Below, one piece after another: positions 57,903-64,000 of a DNA stretch of 64,000 nucleotides. Numbering within the stretch: the first letter of the stretch is position 1; every line of letters starts with the position of its first letter. The translations under genes and the position numbers were made by a program. The stretch is taken from positions 15,544,001-15,608,000 of the forward strand of contig BSBM01000779.1 of NCBI GenBank assembly GCA_027924585.1, written 5' to 3'. The notes under the pieces were generated by a model, which did no database searches, was not told where the DNA came from, and worked only from the letters and a program-made list of their open reading frames with translations. This DNA is from Larix kaempferi. Its lineage: Eukaryota; Streptophyta; Pinopsida; Pinales; Pinaceae.

Positions 57903-60900
57903 TGTTATCACACAACTTGTAGTTGCCCCTAGAGGTATCCCATCTGGGACGGTACAGGAGACAGGCAACTAAAGAGGTGACCCAAGAGATGCCACGGTTC
58001 CCAATGCAATGTGGGAGTCACGTCAACCGAGGCACTCTTCGCTTTAGGTCAAGGTGTAATTAGACCAAGGGGGAGACCCTATGCCCCAATCACAGTTGAT
58101 TGGACCCAAACAAAGGTTTCTAAGGGTAGGTAAATGATGAGTTACGGAAACCAATGCAAGGCTAAGTGGACCTAAGAGTTAAGGAATGGTTGATGGTGGT
58201 GTAATGGATAGTTAGTGTTTCAACCTATGTATGGTTTAGGCCACATAATGAGGTATGATTACTAGGTATAGTACCATGTGTTTGCACAAGTGGGTCTATT
58301 TTCTTGGAAAGTGTGAAATGGTTCTAGATGGACCCACAAGGTGAAGTTAGGTGTGAGGATGGTACTATAGGTTAGATCTAGGCTAGATCTATAAGTTGGA
58401 GTTGGTTCTAGGATTACCCATGTACTAGATCTAGGGTTTGACACTAATCCCAAGGAGTGCGCCTTGCCTGGAAAAGGACTAGTGCCTTGTTGGATGGGCT
58501 AATGGGGTCAAAAAGTATGTCAAAGTGTAGATCGGGACACCTAGAAGCCAAGTCAAGTGGATTGGATGAGATCCAATGGTTGGATCTTACTAGATCTAGG
58601 TTTTTAAAAGATGACCAAAAGTGGACCACAATCCCTTAAAACAAGGAATGCAATCCCCAAGGCGGATCTTGACGAAAGGACAGTATAGACCTAGGTTTCA
58701 AGGAATGGGCATTCCAAATCCACGAAAATCTCCAACACCCACTTCCTAGAAGTGGACCAACTCAAAAAATCAAGGGGGTGCGATTTGCTCAAGGAGGGTC
58801 CAAAAATGGGTTTTGGTGGACCAAACCAAGTCCAATGGCTACCAAAATGTAGATCCGGGATGTTAGTACCCCGATCTATGTTCCTTCAAAGTTTCAAGTG
58901 AATCCAATGGCTAGATCTTAGTAGATCTAGGTTTTAAGGTACCAAGAAGATCAAAAGGGGGTTTCAACCCCTTAAAACATGGAGAGATGTCCACAATGTA
59001 GTTTTCACCAAAGTACGGATATGGGTTTAGGTTATCAAGTGTCTAGATTTCAAATCAAGTGGGATCTCACCTACCCATGTGCTAGATCTAACCCAACAAG
59101 CTTCTCTTAGGAAAATCGATTTAGGTTCAAGAAGGCTTTTTGCATTGAAAAGTGTGTCAATTTTTAGCCAATCACCACCAAACTATAGATCCAACTAGGG
59201 GTGGATCCTATAGAGGTGGGTTTTTAATGTCTTTTCAATTGCAAGGCTAGATCTAAGTAGATCTAAAAAAATACCAAAAACAAGGGTTTTAATTTGATTA
59301 GGGTTTTTGTGATCTAGAAATTATGGAAGATTCAAGGAAGAGAAGATCATACCTCTTGGAACATACCTGGATGAAGAGATGAATGCTAGTTGAGACGAGG
59401 ATTACTTTGCCAAAGATCAAATGGAGAATTGTTGAAGCCCTCTTGCCAAATCGATTTTTCCAAGCCACATGTGATTCCTTCTAACCTGTCAAGCCAAGGA
59501 GCAAAGCATCAATCAGTTTAACAAATTGAAGGTAGATACAAGCAAGAGAGAGAAAAACATAGAATAGTTGACACAAAGGCAAAACTACTCCCTGTCAAAC
59601 CCAAAACGACTTCTTCCAAGCTTGAAGGGTAAGCCTCCCCACCAATTCGCACTTGTCAAAGTCACCCTCTCAACCTGCAAATAAAGTATGGCAAATATGC
59701 AAGATAGCTACAATAGATCCTCCAGTGCAATGGACAATAGCATTTACAATCGAAACAACCAACAATCACTCCAATCCAAGCATGTACTCCAAAAGATAGA
59801 AATTTTATTCCAAGAGCCAAGAGCCAAAAATCTCTAGATGATTTTACAATGAGAGGCTCCCTCCTTAAATAGGATGGGGAGAGAGTACAATCATAACCAC
59901 TTTTTACATGAGTGGCTAAGATTAAAAGATCTCAAGATCTAATCAATGGCTAACAATAAATCATAACCATATATCACATGGATCACCCATATAATGATAG
60001 CGCCCCCACTAAAAAGGTACAATAAGGGGTGACGTCATCCACAAGAGAAAATATAAGCATCAAAATCCACCTCATGGTGACTAGGACATAACAATATAAG
60101 CTCATGGTGGGGCTAGGAGGTTTTAATCCTTACTAGCTCATCCCCAAGGCACAATAAAAATAATAAAATATGTCCAATATAATAAAAATGACCCAAACTG
60201 TCCTCAGAATCCATGACAGTCAAGCAGTAAATGTCCTCCTGTGATCAATCCGGGCATACCCACATGGTGAAAACTGGCTGGAAGGTAGTGATGCCACCCT
60301 GGAAGACCTCTGTGAAAACCAAATGCCAAAACCTTCCCTCAATTGCCCAAATCGATTTCCTCAGTGACCACTTTATCCCATTTTTTAACTGCCTCGGGAA
60401 CTGTGAAAGTGCCAAAACTGCCTCCTAGGGTGCTAGCGCTGTCCATCTGAGCCCACCAGGCTCTCCGGGAGGGGGGATAAATGGTAATAACAAGTGGCTG
60501 GACCACCCCCTCCATCATCAGCGCCCTAGGTGAACTGGCCTCTCGGGGCCCCTGCTGCTCAGGCTGGGAAATCAGCCCCAAATCTGGTCAACAAGTGTAA
60601 AACTGCATCAATCACTGTCAGAAGTGCCCTGAACTGAAAGATAAGTGTCTCAATGGATCCAGAAGACCCAAATCCACTAGGAATGAGTACTCATACATCA
60701 TGGGTTGCCCTAATGGGCCAGCTGTAGGGTCCACCATATATGGACAATGTATAATCTGCTGATCTGAAATAATAATAAACCTGCTGAACTGGATCAAACA
60801 TCATCTGCATCATATATCCATCATATGATATCATCATCAAACATGTGAGACCATAAATCATCATCAATAATCATCCATACATGGTCCACATCATCACGGA

Positions 60901-62379
60901 TCCCAAGAATATATAATCAAGGATAAATCACATCAGTAGACTAAGACAACGTTTCTCTAATCATTCCCACAGCTAAGCTCAAAGTATAAATTCCATTCAG
61001 TGGCATTAATCAAGTTAACATATTCCGTGGTTATATAAAATTACTTGCACCATAGTTCAAATGACAAACTTACCCATTGGACATGGTCAAACTGCTAGTG
61101 AAGGATGAGGGCTAGGAGCAAGGTTGGGCCAAGGGTTTGACTTGTCTAACTTAACTCAAAAATACTTTGGACTGGGAGAAGGGGGAAGCTACAAACTCTG
61201 TGCTGGACAAAAGAACACGGGGGATGGCTGTGCCTCACAAATGGATAAGTTGTTTAGAGAGTGCTTATTCAACTTAGGCATCATGTCTACATCAAGTTGA
61301 TCCAGGTTCATTAGGATCATTCAATTTTATTTCCATGGCCTTTTTGGCCTACATAACCCTTCGGATTTCAGATGTGCTGAGAAGCACAACTAGTTGCAGC
61401 TTGCATCCAGGGCATGTTTTTCATATATTCACAAGGTCAGCAATTGTTTAGATATAGCTTTTAAGAACTATTGCTTTTTGGACCTTTCTTATACTCTTCG
61501 AGGAGTATTTTTAGCTTTTCATTGCTCTTGCCCTTTTTGTTTCCATGGGAGAATTTATTTAGTTTCCACAGGTAGAACATGAGCTTTCAGTTTTAGCCAA
61601 CAACATCTCAAGTGACTAGGGGGAGTTCGAGCCAATGCCAAACATCGGGACAACCGACCAGAATGATTTAGGCCTACAATCCAACTCACCAAAGGCAAGT
61701 TCTGTCACCAACTCAGAGCCGAGACACTGAATAAACAGGGATGCGGTCCAAACACAGAGGTAGAAAAATGGGGAAGTCCTCAGTATCAGAAAGTCAAATG
61801 AGACATGTCAGGGTTTAAAGTCAAACAGGAAGGTCATGTATGGATGGAGACAGGTGAATATGGATCCTACACTAGCAGACAACTGGTGTCGGGGAAAGAC
61901 CATGTCTATGTAAGGTGAAATACCAGTAAGTTTTGTTAAATGACCTAAAAGTGCAAGCAATTGTCCATTTTATGATTTACAGTTCATTTTAAATAGTTTG
62001 CCACATCAGGAATAATATACCAAGCACATGCCATGATCATGACTAAATCAACAAGATAATAATCCACAGTCAGTGAGAACATATCCATAGATCATACAAC
62101 ATCATCATAATAATCATCATCATGCATCATCTGAAACACTGCTGAAATACATCTCTGGGCACTGAACTGAAACTGTAATGGGATAAGTGGTCACATCAGT
62201 CATCAAATCTGAACTCTCAAGGCTCAGCCTTGACACAAGGTCATAAAATCTGAATAATGTACTGCTCTGATCATGAGTGATCCAAAATATATAGCCATGC
62301 TCTGGAATAAAGGAAGCTCTGGAATGTGCAGATATCTGTTGTACAAGAATAGTAGCCCTGCTACTATGGTGTGATAACA
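57903..62379 (-). mobile_element. LTR, type A, probable 3' LTR of an element extending rightward
   Basis: It runs from TGTTATCACACAACTTGTAG at 57903 to GTGATAACA at 62379 (4477 bp), in the same orientation as 8300-12662. The flanking pentamers differ: ggtcc at 57898-57902 and tctgg at 62380-62384, so it is not a simple solo LTR. No primer-binding sequence lies just left of 57903. A long minus-strand frame lies to the right, at 62923-64000, in the same direction. The simplest reading is the 3' LTR of a minus-strand retroelement whose interior and 5' LTR lie beyond the window. No convincing polypurine tract is visible at 62380-62400, which is a weakness. It interrupts the gag-like fragment of the type B element. 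Confidence 0.7.
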
Positions 62380-62922
62380 TCTGGCTCCAGCTGGGACAAG
62401 TGCTCTAAGGGAGAGAGCGCTTGAGAACCTCAGAATCTCTGGTCTCGAACTGCTCTGCATCAATCTTCAATCCAGCACTGCACCATCCTTGCTTTCAGCT
62501 TTTATCTTGCACCTGTTCCTGCTCTCACAAACACTAGAATACCATCATGGAGCATGTATGGGACAAATATAAAATAAAACTGAAAACTAATCTAAAGCAT
62601 AAACTGAAAATGTGTCAAAATATAAACTAACATGGCATATATTATTATCATTTTTATTTACTGTGCAGGAAGAAAAGAGTAACTTCTTAAATCAGGCCAT
62701 CTCAACTTGCACAGGCAGCCAACAATAGAAATGCTAACTACAAGTTCTTAAATGCATGCAGGAGCAGAGACAAGCTTTAGGAAGGAGCAAGACTCAACTC
62801 GGGCAGAAAAAGAAAAAGGGGCAATACTCATCACACAGAAAAAGAAAAATCACACAAATCCTACTGCTCACGTGAGCTTATTCAATACCTACCTACCCTA
62901 CTCTAACCAGTGAGCACAAATG
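62380..62922 (-). other. Region between the minus-strand ORF and the type A LTR
   Basis: This 540 bp stretch has no frame of note. It would be the 3' untranslated internal part of the minus-strand retroelement. Pyrimidine/purine runs occur near 62800-62850 (agaaaaagaaaaaggggc on plus), but none lies next to the LTR edge. Confidence 0.4.
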
Positions 62923-64000
62923 TTAGGTAAAATCATAAATCCAGTGCAACCATTCATCAAATAAATTAATGATTCTTCTTTGATTTTTGTTGATGAAACA
63001 AGTCAAGATTGGATTAAAAATTATTGAAATTGAGAGCACAATCTTCTTGACTTGTTCAGAAATTGAAGAAGGATTTGAATGATGCAACATGAAATAATGC
63101 AGAGGAGACGACTGACTAGTGAAGCCATCCTCCATCCAAAAACTGATAGGATCATAAAATTTATGCAAGTTAAACTCAGGGATGGATGGAGGGAAGACAT
63201 AAGACATGTGATTCGATTCATTTTCACACAAATTAACTTCTTCATTTACTTCTCTCACATATTCAATTTGATTCTCGTTGGGACTGATGATCAAATAGAA
63301 ACCAAGTGGAGACAACTCAAAGCTTAGAAGACGAAAAATCAAAGTTAAACCCACTTGATGCTCAAAAATGGAGAAAAGATGGAATTGATCTTTAAACACC
63401 TTTTCTAGCCACCCAGAATGATTAATAACTTGACAATAAGCATTATGGTTCAAAAGTGACTGAAAAGGGAAATGAAGTGCTTTTTCTCCAAACATGTAAT
63501 CATGCTTATACTTTCTGTTGAAAAAATCAAAAGCAAAAATTTGACTAGAGCACCAACCCAAAGATGATTGAAAGAGTTGGGAAGGGAGGGTGGATTGCAA
63601 ATATGAAAATTCTCCCAAATGAATAAATAAGTTTGACTTTGGATTTTGGCAAAAGAAAGCACTCTTTACTGTAGGACTGATTTTAATCTTTTGGTCAAGT
63701 TTAATATTTACAATCTGAGGACAAGATTGACCATAGCTACCTAACTCTAAGTTGTCTTGATTAAGGATGGGAAAAATTAAAGACTCATTATAAGAAGTGG
63801 AACACAGATTAGAGCATCTAGTGTGATTCACTAATTCATCCTCATCTTGAGATTGACCTTCTATTGGTTCACCATTAAAATTATAAGAGGATAGGTGATC
63901 ATTTTCATGTAATTGATCAGGGGGAAAATTAACAAGCTCATTTAAAGTATCCTGATTATTTGCACAATGATCACTAGAGATCACCACTAAAGGATCTTGG
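62923..64000 (-). CDS. Long open frame of a minus-strand retroelement, 5' end outside
   Basis: This is the longest open frame in the window, at least 354 codons. It stays open to the right edge (reading QDPL before VVISSDHCANNQ), so its start is not visible; the GTG at 63987 is not a real start. The protein is rich in Asn, Ser, Phe and Ile and contains no motif I recognise as protease, reverse transcriptase, RNase H or integrase. It ends LFDEWLHWIYDFT. Position and orientation next to a type A LTR suggest a C-terminal polyprotein segment or an additional 3' ORF of that element. The intact frame implies a younger insertion than its neighbours. A host gene cannot be excluded. Confidence 0.55.
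   Translation of the reverse strand, partial: QDPLVVISSDHCANNQDTLNELVNFPPDQLHENDHLSSYNFNGEPIEGQSQDEDELVNHTRCSNLCSTSYNESLIFPILNQDNLELGSYGQSCPQIVNIKLDQKIKISPTVKSAFFCQNPKSNLFIHLGEFSYLQSTLPSQLFQSSLGWCSSQIFAFDFFNRKYKHDYMFGEKALHFPFQSLLNHNAYCQVINHSGWLEKVFKDQFHLFSIFEHQVGLTLIFRLLSFELSPLGFYLIISPNENQIEYVREVNEEVNLCENESNHMSYVFPPSIPEFNLHKFYDPISFWMEDGFTSQSSPLHYFMLHHSNPSSISEQVKKIVLSISIIFNPILTCFINKNQRRIINLFDEWLHWIYDFT

Noticed and set aside
57903-62379. Reading this LTR as another solo LTR
   Set aside because: The flanking pentamers ggtcc and tctgg do not match, unlike the other solo LTRs.
33775-64000. Next SYP81 exons (SNARE motif, tail anchor)
   Set aside because: I looked for a frame giving an ILSEKL-like continuation after HKHGV and for the SNARE and membrane segments and found none; they are probably beyond the window.

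Overview
The window looks like nuclear DNA of a plant with a very large, transposon-packed genome. A gymnosperm is my best guess, but a fern or other land plant with long introns is possible. It is AT-rich, has no tRNA, rRNA or CRISPR signal, and almost every open frame is a transposon relic or chance. The only host gene I recognise is a plus-strand SNARE gene. Three small exons at 32228-32311, 32718-32822 and 33628-33774 encode part of the N-terminal domain of a syntaxin-18/SYP81 type Qa-SNARE. I found neither the first exon nor the SNARE-motif and membrane exons, so most of the window is probably intronic, filled by layered insertions.

Layout. 1-2152: a minus-strand long LTR (type B), cut by the window edge. 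2153-6168: older sequence with a perfect 173 bp tandem duplication, a copia-like LTR 3' region carrying a row of small hairpins, and a Ty3-type polypurine tract with LTR start. 6169-30373: one hAT DNA transposon (hAT-1), about 24 kb because it was repeatedly invaded. It contains a minus solo LTR of type A (8300-12662), itself holding an internally deleted hAT-1 relative (9993-10272). It also contains a plus solo LTR B' (13551-26143), which holds a minus solo LTR B (13604-23070), which holds a plus solo LTR A (16775-21332). A third hAT-like non-autonomous element (27900-29583) holds a copia-like solo LTR (28435-29034). 30382-35961: the SNARE exons, a hAT-like MITE (34115-34839) and a tRNA-derived SINE (35467-35683). 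35967-40223: a plus solo LTR of type B. 40229-42671: old sequence with a decayed minus-strand Ty3 fragment. 42672-54796: the 5' LTR of a plus-strand type B retroelement, interrupted by hAT-2 (45319-54015), whose transposase is interrupted by another type A solo LTR (46322-50867). 54797-57902: primer-binding region, leader and frameshifted gag-like start of that retroelement. 57903-64000: a minus-strand type A LTR and, to its right, a 5'-open reading frame of at least 354 codons, probably the 3' end of a retroelement that continues off the window.

Most boundaries rest on target-site duplications (TSDs) read directly: 5 bp for LTRs (ggtac, gattg, gtatt, gactc, ggacc, aaatc) and 8 bp for hAT elements (gtccttat, gttcacac, gttttgag). 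These give an insertion order and show that single LTRs of about 4.3-4.9 kb persist as solo LTRs. Both hAT transposases are dead, each having lost a different catalytic Asp, and many stops look like C-to-T changes. I see no new defence or metabolic system. The notable content is the nesting, the giant solo LTRs with conserved palindromes and structured repeats, and the SNARE exons surviving within it.
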